Source: Lycocorax pyrrhopterus obiensis | Taxonomy: Eukaryota > Chordata > Aves > Passeriformes > Paradisaeidae | Assembly: GCA_014706295.1 (NCBI GenBank) | Contig: JACSVZ010000007.1 | Coordinates: forward strand, 1,714,543 to 1,778,542 | Reading direction: 5' to 3' | DNA length: 64,000 bases | Part shown: piece after piece, positions 1 to 28,807 of the stretch | Layout: every line of letters begins with the position of its first letter | How positions within the stretch are numbered: position 1 is the stretch's first letter | The notes under the pieces: generated by a model | Databases searched by the model: none | What the model saw: the letters and a program-made list of their open reading frames with translations, nothing else | Told to the model about the DNA's origin: nothing | Made by a program: the position numbers and the translations under genes

Positions 1-3000
1 AAACATATGTGCCTTAAGTGACTTTCCATCTGGGCATCCCATTCTTCCTTGTACAAGAAGTTACAATAGTTTAATTAACACACTTTGGGGCCACTTGTGG
101 TCTGCTGAACTGTCTGTGCTGAGACACTCAAGATTCCTAAAGACAAGTGGCCAAACTGGCTTAGTCTGAGAGCACAGTTTGCCCCAGTGCAGTGACAAAG
201 TTTTGGCTCTGTACAGCTTCACTCACAGTCAGGGCTCAGAGGTACCTACTGCAAAGAAAATAAAATGAAAACCAGTTTATTTCTCAAAAAAAAAAGTTGT
301 TTCTTCAGGGTTTTTTTTGAGGTGGAAACCCTGGGAAGAAAGGTGTGTCCCATGTCTCATATATGTTTTTTCGATTACTCTTTTTTTTGGTGTTTGGAAT
401 GCAGAGCACTGGGTGCTGGGAGAAGAGTTTGTTCAAGCAACAGGTACTGAAGTGTAGAGCAGGTGAAGATTTTAGAACGCTGATATTTTCCTCAACAACC
501 TGAAGAAGAATAATTGTGCAGTGTGAATTGAGTGCAATGGTGTTAGAATGGATTCATGTTTAGCTTTGTCATTTTTATTGCATCAATCATTGATACTCCT
601 GTGGTTTTAGATCTGCTTTTTGGCAGCAGCATTTTAATGGGGCTGGAAAGAAAAAAAAAATCATTACAATTTGGCATTAGAAACAAAAATCAGTGTTTTT
701 TCATGCTGATCATTAGCTGGGTGGGCAGCTGGAGCTTGAAATTCCTCGGTGTTCCTGTAGGAACCACAGTGCTGCACCCTCGGCTGTGGTCAGCATGAAC
801 CAGGTTGGGCCTGTTGCAGGAACAGGTTTTATCTGAGCATAAGAAAACTTCATTCTCTTACCCCTATTAGAATGTTTATCTCATCTGTTAATATGAGACT
901 ATTTGAGTGTGGCTTTTTAAGGAGAGAGAGATGGGGTAACAGATAACTTGATACGGAGACTTGAGTGACAATTGGGTTTTTTCATCTGCCTGTGCTGCAG
1001 GTGTCGGGGTGTAAACAAACATTGCTGCTGCCTAACTCAGCCATTTGCCATCTGGGCATAAAATCTGCAACTCTGTAGTTCACAGTCCATGAGAAGTAGA
1101 TACAAAGCTTTGGTAATTTGACAGGTTGCTTTGTAGGAGGGTATTGGTTATACCTCTGGCCTCCTGTTAGTGCTGGTATTTGGCCACAGCGTCCTGAGGC
1201 TGTCAAGGTAAGAGCTTTTTTTCCATGTCTCCTGTCAGCATTGCTCTTGGTTAGGCCATGCTGTGACCTGCTGAAAGATCTCCTGCATCCATGTATTGAG
1301 GTATTTTAATCATTTTAATTGCTCTCATTTGAAATTCAGTAGAAGTTCCTACGCTGTAGCAGGCAAAGCAAGAGGCTGCTCAGCAGCACTGCTGGCACTG
1401 AAAGGAGACTTAATAGTTGGAATTTGTGGCATCTGCTGAGAAGCTCCAAGCGTTGAAATGTAGTGCATGCGTGCTCTAAATTTAGGATATTTGAAAACTG
1501 GAAGAATTTGAGCTTGGCCAATTAAATCCACCCACCAGAATCCCAGAGTGAAGCTGTTGTGTCTGCCATTCCCAGTGCTATTTAGGTTCAGTGATGCCCA
1601 TTGATGGGTCCATAAAAACCCCAGGGACAGAGCCATAGAAAGAGTTTGAAATTGGGAGATTTCACAGTCTTAAACACACAATGGAAAATGAGATGATTTC
1701 TAGTCTGGCATAGAAGGACTTCATTGCAACAGTTGTTTTCTTTAAATTCAGGAGACTTTTGCTTGCATTTCTCATATCTGTACCCTTATGTGGCACTATT
1801 TATTCAGTTATTTAAGGCAAAATGCAAACATGGAACTCTTCATGCTTTCCAGTAAAAAGCAGAAACAAATTCATTCACCACTGGAACTTTCTCTTCGTTC
1901 TGCACAGCAGCTCTTTGGTGTTTCAGGACAAGAACTGAGGAGCAGAACAGAAGCTCCTTGAAGATTTAGGTGAAATGTGTTCATTGAGCAGTTTGCCATT
2001 AGGACAGAGCGATGTCCTCCTGCAAAATAATAATTTAAAAAAACTTTTAAAATGCCACACTGGCATCTATTTGATCCAGCAGTGATGTTACTCCTCCTTC
2101 TGAACTTTGATTAATGGCAGATTTTGTGCCTTACCTGGCACTGTTAGAGAGAAGAGTGCTGTCTGTTCATTCACAAATGCCACGCCCTGTGGGCTTTGAC
2201 TGCCCTTTATTTAAGCAAATGGACTCTTAAATGACATTATTGGGTGGAGAGGGTACCTGATTTTAGAGCACACATTGCATTATTGTGCCTAAGGGAGCTC
2301 CAAACCCGCATGTGTTGGTGTGTTCTTAGTGCCTTCATGCTAAATTAATTCCTGGAACATCTCAGATTCCAGGAATGTGAAAAGCCAAAAGACTCCTTGG
2401 GTTTTCATGTAGAAAGCACTGACATCAGCAGTGGGGTGACTGATGACACACGGGGTCCCTGCTCACAGGAGTGTGACATCAGTCAAGTCATTAGAAAAAC
2501 AGGAGTTTCATCAACTTTTTCTGAGTCCTGAGAGGGAAAGAATCATCTTAGCATCATCTTTTTAACCTTGAAGTGTTTTGCCTCTAGATACCAGTATTCT
2601 GTGTTTTAAAATGTCTAATTTGAAACACTAATTAGGTTTTGGCTTGTGCTGGGATGTAAATGGGAGACGTTTCCCTGTTTATTGTGAAAACCCCTTTGCC
2701 TCGGTAAGAATTGTCTTTGTTTAACTGAACAAACTTTTCCAGCTATAATTAATTGAACAGCTCTCAGTATTCCAGGAGAATATTTCTCTTCCTGGCTCTT
2801 TGCTCACACAGCCTTTAACTCGGGAGCTCCGGGCAGTTATCATGAGCGTGGCAACGCTCCGTGTCGGGATTTTACAACTGGGCCCTGGAAACGAGTTCAG
2901 TGATTGAATCTGGCAGATTGGTTTTGGCTCCAGAGCCAGCATATGCTTTTAACATATGCACGTTGGCAAATCAGCTTGAAGTCATGGCTAAAAGGGCTGC

Positions 3001-3135
3001 TATCTCAATCCTGCTCCTGCTGTTGGGAATTACGTGTAATGGGCAAACAAAAAAATTGGGGAAGGAGGAGTCTCGGCCCTGGGTGGCGAAGAACCGCGCT
3101 GACCCCTGGTAAATCTGCCTGCAGATAGCATGGGA

Positions 3136-3138
3136 TTT

Positions 3139-3169
<31 letters not shown>

Positions 3170-3170
3170 G
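3136..3170. repeat. (TTTTG)n microsatellite
   Basis: A simple pentanucleotide repeat of about six units, flanked by slightly longer T runs. Confidence 0.9.
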
Positions 3171-3590
3171 TTAGTTTGCCAGCATAGCTGCTGTATGCAC
3201 CGTAGGAGTTACCTCTTGGTTTTTCTGCCCACAAGACTGAGGCTGGTCCAAGAATAGCAGACACCCCGCTCTGGCTCTCTGCCCGTGTCTATCTCTGGCT
3301 ATCACCTAACGTGCTGTTACAGGCTCATTCCTTTCATGCATGTAAATTGTGCTCATGTCCTGCTCCAGAGTGTGCCAGTGTTTTCCTTTGCTGCTGGAAT
3401 TGTCGGGCATGGCAAGGTTTTCCTGGGTCGGTCTCCTCAGGGTGGGTCCTGGGTGCCAGGACTCCACATGTTGGACTGGTTGGATCTTGTCTGGGAAGTG
3501 TTTTGTGCTTGCAAACCAGGACAGCCACCTTTTTGTAAGAGCTGGGAAAGGCTTGGATCTGGTGTGGATGGCCTGGCCAGAGCCACTGTT

Positions 3591-4062
3591 GGAATCATGG
3601 AATCAGGATAATGGAATGGTTTGGGTTAGAAGGGGCCTTAAAGATGATCTCATTCCATGCCACTGCCATGGGCAGGGACACCTCCCACTATCCCAAGTTG
3701 CTCCAAGTCCTGTCCAACCTGGTCTTGGGCACTTCCAGGGATGGGGAAGCCACAACTTCTCTGGGAATCTGTTCCAGGAATGCCTCACCACCCTCACAGG
3801 GAAGAACTCCTTCCCAATATCCTGGCTAACCCTGCCGTCTGTCAGTGGGAAGCCATTCCCCCTTGTTCTATCACTCCGTGCCTTGTCCCCAGTCCCTCTC
3901 CAGCTCTCCTGGAGCCCCTTTAGGCCCTGGAAGGGGCTCTGAGGTCTCCCTGGATCCTTCTCTTCTCCAGACTGAGCACCCCCAGCTCTCCCAGCCTGGC
4001 TCCAGAGCCGAGGTGTTCCAAACCTTGGAGCATCTCCGTGGCCTCCACTGGACTCGCTCCAT
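3591..4062 (-). mobile_element. CR1 LINE 3' fragment
   Basis: The sequence is the reverse complement of the avian CR1 3' end. It starts with the terminal GGAATCATGG-type repeat and runs through the blocks around 'GGGCAGGGACACCTCCCACTA' and 'CTTCCAGGGATGGGGAAGCC' into the upstream region around 'CTGGAGCCCCTTTAGGCCC'. It is a 5'-truncated, non-coding copy inside an ABTB2 intron. CR1 is the dominant avian LINE and 5' truncation is its normal state. Confidence 0.9.
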
Positions 4063-6089
4063 GTTAGCTGAGGTCAGGACTGCAATTAGATCCAGACTCA
4101 TGGAAGAACAGTTCATCTCCCAAATTGTTTGCAGTAGTTTTCACCTCACAGAGAGTTTTAGGTCACTGAGGAGGTGGGAGCAGCAGGGGGAACAGGATTG
4201 GTGGTTTCCTGTCCTCTGTGTTTCCTCCGTGTCCATCAGGGACCCAACAGCTCCATGTGGGGCTGGGGGACAGATGGAAATCAGTCACATCCTTGACCCC
4301 GTAACTGTGACCATATTGTCACAGTTAAACCATCATGTATATTTATCTGCCTCTTATCAACAGCTGTACACACTTTTAAGTTGGTTTTCATTGTTTTCTG
4401 CCTCTCTGGAAACCTTCCTCCTGCCCCAGCTTTGCAGATGTTACAAATATGTTTTTCTAATGAGACACATGGCACATTCCAGAGCAGCACCAGTGCTTGT
4501 TTCCAGCCTGAAAATGGAACCTTTTCCCTGTTGGTGAAGTAAAGTTTGTAAAATGGGATTACAATAAATAAACCGTAGACTTGAGAGCTCTTTTTAAGTT
4601 TCGTAGTGAGTTCCCAGTGATTACTTCAGGTTATTTTTTTAAGTGAGCTCAAATTTAGTTTTTCCTGTGCTTTGTAGTAACATGAAGTGAAACTTGTCTG
4701 ATGCTGCACCTTATTTTTAAGCGTGGTTTGCAAAGGATGGAAAAGGTGTTATTTCTGTCTGTGGTAAGAAGGATCAGAGCTGCCAGTTCTAGATTTAAAC
4801 TACTCTTGTACCGTTTTATATTCTCTAAGCAGAGGAAACTCTGGAGGCAGATTCAGTGGAGAAAGGATCCCAATAAATATAATACTATCCAGATGGCTTT
4901 CATTCCATTAGTGTCTGACTGCAGGATAACTCTAAACTCAGGGCATAGCCAAGCCAAGGCCTTAGTAACTTGATAACGATCCACTAAAATTTGAGAGCTC
5001 TTATCTTCTGAGATGTGAGCCAGTCATTGTTTTAAGGGAATGCAGAAGAACACTTTTTGGGGTCAGTTGGATGTGATTAAATTTCTTCTTCCTTTTCTGT
5101 GAGGATCTGGACTGTCTGCCTTGAAAGATGTTACACATGTTGAGATGATCCTTGCATAGGGCCCAGCGTGGTAATTCCTGTTTTTTCTTGCTGTAAATGT
5201 GGGAAGTTCTTGAAATTCTGTAAAATACTTCTGAATCTGTGAGGAATAGCTCCTGTCTGAAGCTGGTTGTATTTTGGAACAGCAATTTTGTGTTTCTTCT
5301 AAATCAGCATCTCTGTTGTTATTTTATTCACATATAATTACATACTCTGAGATATATTTTTTTTCTCCCTGCTGCTTGAAGAGGGATTTTAGTGCTTGAG
5401 AATCCAAGTTGTAAATATGCCACTGTTTTCCACATCAGCATGACACAGTTTGAGTTTTGGATGCTCTGTCTTGCCTCAGTCTTTTCCCTTCTCCAAGTAA
5501 TGAGATTTCACTCTGATTTCTTTTCGACTCTGTTGCCATCCTTGGGATTTTTCCATCTCAGTGACTTTGAGCCATAGGGTTTGGTTCCAGCAATAAATTC
5601 AAACATTAGCTCACTGCACTGAAAACCTTTCCTTTCTACTTTTTAGTCCCTTGCAAAACTCCACACTAATCTTTAAAGATTTGGGATTCTTCTCTGTGGG
5701 GGCCTCTGTATAGTTCCTGTAAGTCAAACATGGGGAGTTACCATGGGCTACCCCACTCTGACCGTAAATATTGTGGTATTTCCACGTGTTTTAGTTCACT
5801 CAGAAGGCCTGGGGACAGGCAGGATGGCAGACTGTGCCTGTGTGGCTCAGGCTGCCAGGAGGGAGGTGAATTTTGCCATTCCCACCTGCTTCCATTAGGA
5901 CAGGATTTTCTTTCCTGCTGTGGAAGAAGGAGAGCCTTGTTTAGAAGAACAAGGTTTTTCTTTCTTGCTGTTGCTGTCACTGTTGGCTCCCACTTTGTTT
6001 TGCTGCAGCAGAACAGAAGGCAATGAAAAACAGCAGAGAAGAGGTGGCTCAGCAGGGAAAACGTTTTATTCCTCCTTTTCCCTTTTTCC

Positions 6090-6207
6090 CTCCAGGTTGG
6101 AACGGGCTCTGAGCAGCCTGGGCTAGTGGAAGGTGTCCCTGCCTGTGGCAGGGGGGTTGGAACAGGATGGGCTTTTTCTACCCCAAACCCTTGTATGATT
6201 CTGTGAT
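6090..6207 (+). mobile_element. Short CR1 3' end
   Basis: Only the last ~120 bases of a CR1 copy are present, with the 'CTAGTGGAAGGTGTCCCTGCC' type block and a terminal 'TATGATTCTGTGATT'. Confidence 0.85.
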
Positions 6208-6260
6208 TTTCCAGCAGTCTTGTCACTGGGTCCTCCTGGGGACACAGGCAGAGGGAGGAA

Positions 6261-6653
6261 TGTGATAGAATGGCTGGTTTTTGTGGGAAACCCTATGGAT
6301 GCTGAAAAAGCTTCAGCAGAGAATTTCTTCAGCTCTCTGCAGCATTTTTGTGAGAGTTCTCTTTCCCATGCGAGTAACTGAAAACAATGTTACAGTTTTG
6401 TAAACTTCTTGCAGGTGCAGGTTGTTTTGCAGGATTGTTATGGTTCTAACTAGAAAAACACTCAGAGATGTGTGTCTTAGAACTTGACCAATCCCCTCAA
6501 GGGGTGGGTGGCCAAAAACCAATTACCTTATGCCATTTAACACAGTTTTGCGAACTAACATATAAAAGCCTTCTGAGAGATCATTAAATCACTTCCATTT
6601 ATCCCGGAGCCTGGATTCTTGTGCTGTTTCTCTACTCGTCCGTGGGGAGAACA
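6261..6653 (+). mobile_element. Probable solo LTR of an endogenous retrovirus
   Basis: The ~393 bp segment begins TGTGATAG and ends GAGAACA, matching the TGT...ACA ends of retroviral LTRs. It contains a TATAAAA box at 6561-6567 and, about 20 bases on, ATTAAA at 6583-6588 that could serve as a polyadenylation signal, followed by a CTGTTTCTC-rich stretch as in U5. No internal retroviral sequence lies beside it, so a solo LTR is the simplest reading. I do not see a clear target-site duplication, so the borders are uncertain. It lies in an ABTB2 intron in the same orientation as the gene. Confidence 0.5.
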
Positions 6654-9600
6654 GCGACAAAACCCCAGTGCCTTCACCTGAGTTAGCAGGTGATCAAAGC
6701 AGAGGAAGGATGACGTGATTTTCTAACTCCTCTGGAGGGCTCTCCTTTTTGCATACAGTTAACTTCCCTCTGCCAAAAATATCCTGATCCCGGTGCTCCT
6801 AGACATCCTCAGAAGAGCCCACTTTGGGGATTGATTTCTTTGTGATGGGTATCCCTGAAAGTCTGTGGTCCCAGAGCTTCTCCTCGAGATGCTGCTGCAC
6901 GTGCTCTCCACATGCCAGTCCTGTCCAAAGCCATTCTGATGAAAGTACCTTTTCCAGGAAAGAGTTATCCTAAAGTTTGCTGTAAATTCTCTGCCCAGTG
7001 CTGCTTGGCCTCCTCGGAAATGTCTGACTAAAACAACATGGTTTAGCTCAAAGGAGGGGGGAAAGCCCGTGATAAAGCCTGTTCTTTCTCGGAGCACTCT
7101 CACCCAGCTCCAGCGTGATCCCCTCGGGAATGGAGTCCAATTCCAGATGGAGAGAATTTCGGGGAACTTACGGGTGGAATATTGACAGCACGTGACAGTA
7201 TCAGACATCAGTGTGATTCTTCACAGGGTGTACAGAAGAGGAGCAGTTCCCATTTCACTTCCCAGTCCTGTGCACATTCCCAGTTTAAGTGTGGCATCAC
7301 TCCAAGACAACTTCACGGCAGAAAATTGGACAAAGCCCTGGTGGCATTGCTCCTCCGAGAAAACTGAGAGTCCGTGTCCCCAGCGAGCTGCTGCTGGAAT
7401 ATGACAGCTTCCCAAGGCTGGATCACTTCATGTGTGGAGTTTAATGAGCTGCCAAACGCTTCTAAATGTCAGGAAGACCAGAGGAAAATGGCAGCGTGCA
7501 GAACATGGCACAGGCAGGAGCGCGGAGACAGAAATTAATTCTTTAGCTCGCAGCGTCTCCCAGTTAATTTTCCATGAAGGTTTCTCCCCTTCCCCTCCTG
7601 CAGTGTTTCTCAGACTGTGAAATGATCAGTGATTCCTCGGAGGCAGATGGATGCCCAGGTTAAGGGCCACAGGGATGAGAACAGCGTTTTATTTTCTAGG
7701 AAATGAATAATTTCATTTATTTTCTCAGCGCGGCGTGACCCAGTGTTGGTGTTTCAGTTGAACCACACCTCTTCTTTCTGCTTCAGTCCTGGGATAATGC
7801 TGCTTATCTGGTGGAGTGTCAGTGAGCAAAGGAAGATAAAGCTGTTCCCAGAGCGTGGCCAGGTTGGGAGAAAGGAAATCGCTGGATAAAAGCAGGGGGG
7901 GAAGAGTAAAAAGCCCATCCTCAAGCTAGAAATTTGGCAGAGAAACAAAGTTTTTTCAGCAAAATAGTAGTTGAAGCCATTATAGTGACCGTTGATAGAA
8001 TGATGAATAATTTATCTAATTTGCAGGGATGGGGTTTGGCAAATCAGGACAGCAGGATGAGAATGTCCTTCCTGACACTGCTGTTTGCATTCCAAAGACT
8101 GCTCCCCTTTGGACACAGGGGAAGCAGTCTGAGCTGTCACTTTTAAAGCCTTTGGAAAAATCTGTTGAGATTAAAAAAAGAAACAGAAGGTGGGGGGGGG
8201 GAAAAAAAACACCTTTCTCCTTGCCATTCCTCCCAAAGCAAGTTTTCCACATCCAAGGCCTGCTTGTGTGGAAGCCGTTTATAGCCCTGGCACATGTGGA
8301 TTTTTTTGCAGAGTGGAAATTCCTTCAGGATAGGTGTTATTTCTGGTGCCGACTCCGTGGCATTTGCTGCTGGCTGACCACAGGCTCTGGCTGCCCAGGG
8401 TTTGATCAGGGACGTGGTTCCCTGCCCAGCAGCGTTCCCACCACGGCAGTGTCAGGGAAGCTGGGATGTGGCTTAAATCTTTATTTACCACAAAAGGTGG
8501 TGGATGGAATCGCTTGTGAGATGAGCTTTTCCAGTGCTCCTGAGCATTCCCAATCTAAATTTACTTTCATTCTGTTTTTAATTTTGGTGCTTTTAGCCTC
8601 CCTGGCCTACCTCTGTGCCCTCACCACCTCTGTGGAGCTCTGAATCCCATGCTAGAGGCTCTGCAGAGAACACAGAAAGGATAAATAATTAATTTTGGCT
8701 CCTCCCTTAAGTACCTGCATTTAAAAAGTGTGAATGACTCTTTTCCAGGCCGGATAAGAGTTGAAATTTTCCGGAGCAGAGAATTTGCTGAAAGGCATCT
8801 CCCAAATGCCTGTTGACAATTCCTGCTCTTCCCTTAGGGGGAAGTCAATCAGCTCTGAATTGGATGAGCTGGAATGATTCATCCCATCCCTTTCAGAAAG
8901 TCTTCGGAAGGGTGAGCTGCTGGGTGGTTTTCAAAGTGGCCACTGTAGCAACCCTGATATTCTGATTCTTTGACATAAAAGTAAACCGATAACGGGAGAA
9001 GGTCAATGTCCTGTTAAAAACACCCTTGCCCTGGCAATCCGGGATGGATCGGGTGCTTAAAACACCTCTGGTTTTGTAGATGCTGCTTCACAACGCAGAA
9101 GAGAAGGAGAAGAGGGGAGAAGAGTGGGTGTGCCTGTAGAGTGATAAGGGCAGCGTTTCGGGGCGCACCTTGCAGCTGGGAAAACCGGAGCAGCACATGT
9201 TTTCACAGAGTGGGGTTATTCCAGTCTGGAGGGTGTTCAGAGTCGTGACAAAGGGAGTTCTGCTTGCAAATCCCATTATGGATAAATGGTTTCTAACGGG
9301 ATTGGCGCAGCTCACTCTTCCTGCCCTCGCACATACACACAGGCACGGCTTTGGAAATGCCTTTCATGGCTTCAGCTGCTTTCAGTAATGCCCAAATCAG
9401 TTCATATTCCCTCATATGTATCTTTTTCTCTCTGAACTTTGTAAAGGAATTGATCCTTTCTCCCCTCAGTCGTTTTCTTTTGAATGGTTAAACGGAAAAG
9501 GCTTTTTTTTTAATTTTTCCACAGCGCTAATGAAGTCATTACTGGGAATGGGAGTGGTGTTTTCATTACGGCTGGCACTTCCAAGCCTTCCACTGGGGTG

Positions 9601-10147
9601 GCAGGTATCCTTGGGGAAAAATCAAGCAAAATAGATCAGTCTGGCTGTATATTGAGAGGGTGGATGAGATATGTTGTGTGTGAGAGTATTATGGAACCTG
9701 TACATTAATGTGTAATCTCAGTGCTGTGCTCATTCTTACAGCGGGAGTAAGGGGGGCTAGGTCACGAGCTGGTGCTGCTGTTATTACCTTATTTATATTC
9801 CTTTATTGCCTTGCAACCCTTTTTATTGAGCAAAACCTCACTGCTCCAGCAGTTCTCTGGTCTGGAGGCTCAGGGGGGAAGAACCGAGGGGCAGGTGGGC
9901 AAAACCGAGCTCTGCATAAGAAAGGCAAAATGCAAAAAGCCGCGGGGGCAGTGGTGATGTAAAGATTAATGGAGGCAGGACTGAATTAGCAAGGTTTGGT
10001 TGAAGTTGCAAGCAGTCGAGGATATTTTTAGTGTTCCTAGCGGAGGAGCATAAAAATAGTAATAAATAATAAATAATCCTGTACCCATGGGTTATTCAGA
10101 GCAACAGACATAGTTATTACAAAAGCTGTTCAGATGACCGAGGCTGA

Positions 10148-24966
<14,819 letters not shown>

Positions 24967-26650
24967 GGCAGGACCGGCGCTGGCAAACCGCGGCGGAGGC
25001 GCCGCTGGGGCTGTTTGCCTTCTTGGATCTTCCTGAAAGTGCCCTGGAACAGGCACCCCCAGGTGCTGAGGGAGGGGGAGCTGGCTTCTCTGTGCTGCTG
25101 CTGCTGCTGCCACAGGAACAACACTGTCACACAAACAACACTGCCACGGCCCAAACACGAGCTGAGGGTGCAGGGGGAGAACCCGAACCGCAGAGATGGG
25201 CGCTGCCCTTTCCACGAGCACAGGGCTGTGGAGAAAGAGGCAATCTAACTAAGCCCAGCACTAATGCGTGGGCTTAAGTTCATCCACACAGATGTTTTCC
25301 GTGTAAAAAGGCTGCCTAGGAGGAGTTTCCTGATCCTAAAGGCCATCCCACGAGCCATCTGTCTGCACATGAAGTACTTCCCCTCAATAGTACCAGCGTC
25401 TGTACCTCGCAACAGACCGACAGAAACTTCCCCCAAAACTGTTTGCACCTTGAGAGAGAGGTTTTGTATGTTCAAAGCTGAGTAGAACCTAATACTAACA
25501 CTGAAATTACTCACTCTTTAAGCCTAAGATGAAGAGCTGAGCTGGGGCAGGGAGGGGAGAGTTGGGGGTTTGCGTGTTTTAAATACAGTTTCACTGTGCC
25601 AGTTGTTAATCTGGATCTGTTTTGAGGAGAAAGAAAAAGTGTCTACCTTCTTGCTGTCAAGGTCTGATAGTTACAGTCACTTTCACCTTAAAAACCTGTT
25701 TCTGAACATTACCTGTGAGACCTGACACCACAAAAGACACTTTGTAGAAGGCTCAGGTGTAGTTGCAGGAGCGGGCACTAGGCTGAAAAACGGCCCAGTT
25801 GCATAAATAGCAATAAAAGCCTCCGCAGGCCTCCAAAGAACATCCAGCTCGGTGGTTTGTTCTCTCTCTGGAGCTGGTTGGGATTAAGGAAAGACCTCCA
25901 GCTATTCCCACTGAGCTTTGCTAAGCACCCACCAAAAATCATTTGCCAGGACACTTCCATTTGTTGTAGGTGGGTGAACAAGAGGAAGCCAAGTTTTCAG
26001 TGGAGAACTATTTATTCGTTATTAGAAATCCAACAATTTATTCCTGTTGTATCTAAACACACTGGAAGGAGGAGGCTCAGCTGGGCCCAGGCTCCAAAGC
26101 ACAACACAGACACAGTTTAGATAAAGGGAAGGAGAAGGAGCCACCAGCATCTCCCAGCAAATCCATCAAAATCTGACATGGCCTTGCTCCTAAAGGATTT
26201 ACACAGAGGCAAATTGCATGCATGGATAGGGATTTTTAGTCAGCTGACAGACAGGTTGGTCAGGGCACACTCCCTTTGTGCTTTAGGTACACATCTGCTG
26301 AACATCACCAGCTCCAATAACCCTATTTATTACCAGAAAGCCATACGGGGGGGGCAAAATTATCACTGAGAAATGCCACAGAAGGCTTTATTTTGGAAAG
26401 TATTTTCAAGTAGCTGCTCCGGCTATCTGTACAAATATGTAGGTCCTCTTTTGTTGCTGTAATATTACAAGGCTTTGTTTAATTGTACATTAATGTTGTC
26501 ATTTATGTAAATGTACCAGGATTTTATTAACAACGTAATTTTAAAATATAGAGCTGCTGTTATTTATTCTGCTCCTCTTAACAGTAAGGAAAAAAAAATT
26601 TAAAGACACTTATGTGGAAAAGGCTATTGCAGTTGAAGCATCTTAAATTG
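24967..26650 (+). other. ABTB2: ABTB2 3' untranslated region (end uncertain)
   Basis: Sequence after the TGA has no continuing frame. The first good polyadenylation signal is AATAAA at 25812-25817, giving a UTR of about 850 bases. AT-rich sequence between about 26400 and 26600 (TTGTACATTAATG, TATTTATT) looks like the distal part of a longer conserved UTR, but no AATAAA follows it closely. A CTG run lies near 25096-25110. The end point given is a guess. Confidence 0.55.
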
Positions 26651-28640
26651 GTTTTGGTGCAAATATATGTAATTTTAGGGATACAGAGGCATTCATTTCC
26701 CCTTCCTAGGCTCAGACATTTTTGTGAAGTTACAAAGTTCCACTTGCATTTTTCCCTAGCTGGAGTAAGATTGCCTGCTTTCCATCAGAAAGCAGCAGAT
26801 GGTAGTGTCCAAAAAAACCCCTAATTCCAGGATTCTTCTCTGCAGCAGGAGAAACAGGGAGGGTTAAAGCAATTCTTATGCCGGAGGTATTTAAAAAAAA
26901 AAAAAAAAAGCAGGTGATCCTTCCCTTCCGTGTCACCTCAGGATCCCAAAGGCCAGAAGGGCTCTGGTTGGTGCTCTGTGGGAGGATTGATGTCAGAGCA
27001 CAGGACTCATCTACGAGGTAAGAAGTATAAAAGTTTAAGAGCAAGAATTTGACCCAGAAGTATCCTTTTTTTTTTTTTTTCTTTATTTGGGAACCTGCCA
27101 GCATAAACAGTGAGTCGTTCTCGAGAATCATGGAATACAAACACCTCAGATTCCCTCTGGAGCACTTTAATAAGTAGGCTAAACAGAAATTCCTTGTGAA
27201 ACCAGTTGCACACTGCCTGTGTTTTATAGAGTGCTGCCCGTGGAGCCTGAGAAAGTACCAGAGCAGCTTGCCCAGCTTTGGGGAAGCACAAAACTTTGCT
27301 GGCCATAATGACATCGTTCCAGGGAGCAGAGGAAATAAACATCTGCCTGAACAGGCTCGATGACTTCCAGCCTGAAATAAAGCCCTTTTTGCTCTCTAAT
27401 AAGGCTTTGCACAGCAGGCAGGCCCTGGCTAATGCAGCAGCACCACTCACAGGCCCTTTGCCCTCGCCAAATGCTGCCCAGGCAGCCAGCCACTGCTCCC
27501 TGCACCTGCCACGGCGACACAGCCGGGGGGACACGCAGGGAGAAGGCAGGAGACTCACTCCCCTGAGGAATGGGGCAGCAGGCTGCTGTCTGTGGCAGAG
27601 GAGAGGGCTCCAGAGCTGGATCTGCCTCCCCAAAGGGCAGCCTTGGAGCCTGAGGGATCCATTAATCCACAGAATGTTGCACTTGGCGTTGTTTGCTCAA
27701 GAAAAAGAAGGGCAGAAAAAAGGTGTGATCTTGTGATAGTGATGAAAAATCCCAGCCGAGCAGGGATAAAGGAGCAACACAACCCAGAGCTGGAATCATC
27801 TCAGTGCTGTCCCTATTCCCGCTGTTCCAGGCACAGGATTTCACCTGGTGATCCTCTCTCCATGCTTAGGTCAGGCACAAGAAGTTTTCCCATGTCCCTT
27901 TCCACCTCTCTCCATCCACAGCCCTCACACCCACACGAAGCCCTGCTCACAAATCACACACCAGGGCCCTCACCACGACGGGCTTGTGATTCCTAGGTTC
28001 ACAGGCAAATTAAAACCCAGCTCTGGAGGCTAAAAACTCCCCAGGGAATATCAGGAGGGCCAAATGGAAAGGGCACACCTTCCTCCTGCCCCTTACCCAG
28101 TGTTTCCCAGACAGCTTCCTTCTCCCTCACGCTGCTCTGGGATGCGAGACCTCTCCCGGCAGCGCTTCCAGCTCACAGCAGCCTCAGCTTCCCTGGTTCT
28201 GCTTCCTCCCAGGACGTGGCAGGGGTCAGCTGGCTCCAGCTGTCAGAAGAGCTCAGGGCTCTCCGAGCAGGCGGGATGATTCCAGTGACAAGTAGGTCAC
28301 ATCTCGCCGCCACCTGCAGGGAGCTGCTCAGCCAGACGTGGCTGCCACATTTGCCTCCAATTAGCCACAGGGCCCCGTCACTGCGGGCAAATGCTGGGCA
28401 CGGGAGAGGTGGGAGAGATCCTGCTGCAGCGGGACCAGCGATCTGGAATGGCCAGACAGCGACCTGGAGGGTGTGGAAGAGCGCAGGGACTGATGCACCT
28501 GGGCACTGGGATGTGCAGAGACCTGTCCTGGCCCTGCGCTGGGACAGGCTCACAGGGCTGAGCTGGCTTAGCCCGGGATTAAAGGCACGCTCTGCAATTA
28601 GTGGCACACCCGGCTCCTTCCGGCATTCCCAGCCCCATCT
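26651..28640. other. Intergenic, no recognised gene
   Basis: Between ABTB2 and the first repeat block I see only long A/T runs (A run 26892-26908, T run near 27067-27081) and short open frames with no familiar protein. Confidence 0.7.
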
Positions 28641-28644
28641 GCGC

Positions 28645-28790
28645 AGGGTTTGGAGAGAGGGAATGGTGAGGGTGTTCATCCCCAGTCCGTGGCCATCTCT
28701 CTGCTTGTCATGCCTTGGAATAACAAAAAAATCCTTTCCCTAATGCATCAGGATGTTTCCAGCCCTTTTTTTTTTTTTGGGGGGGGGGAG
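28645..28790. repeat. Dispersed repeat copy 1 (shorter), ending in T-run/G-run
   Basis: The segment around 'GAGGGTGTTCATCCCCAG', 'GGCCATCTCTCTGCTTG', 'TTGGAATAACAAAAAA' and 'TTTCCCTAATGCATCAGGAT' recurs at 35957-36190. This copy lacks about 115 internal bases present in the other. It ends in a run of T followed by a run of G, a sequence likely to be unstable or hard to sequence. The family is not recognised. Confidence 0.75.
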
Positions 28791-28807
28791 GGGGCGAAAT
28801 ACAGCCA

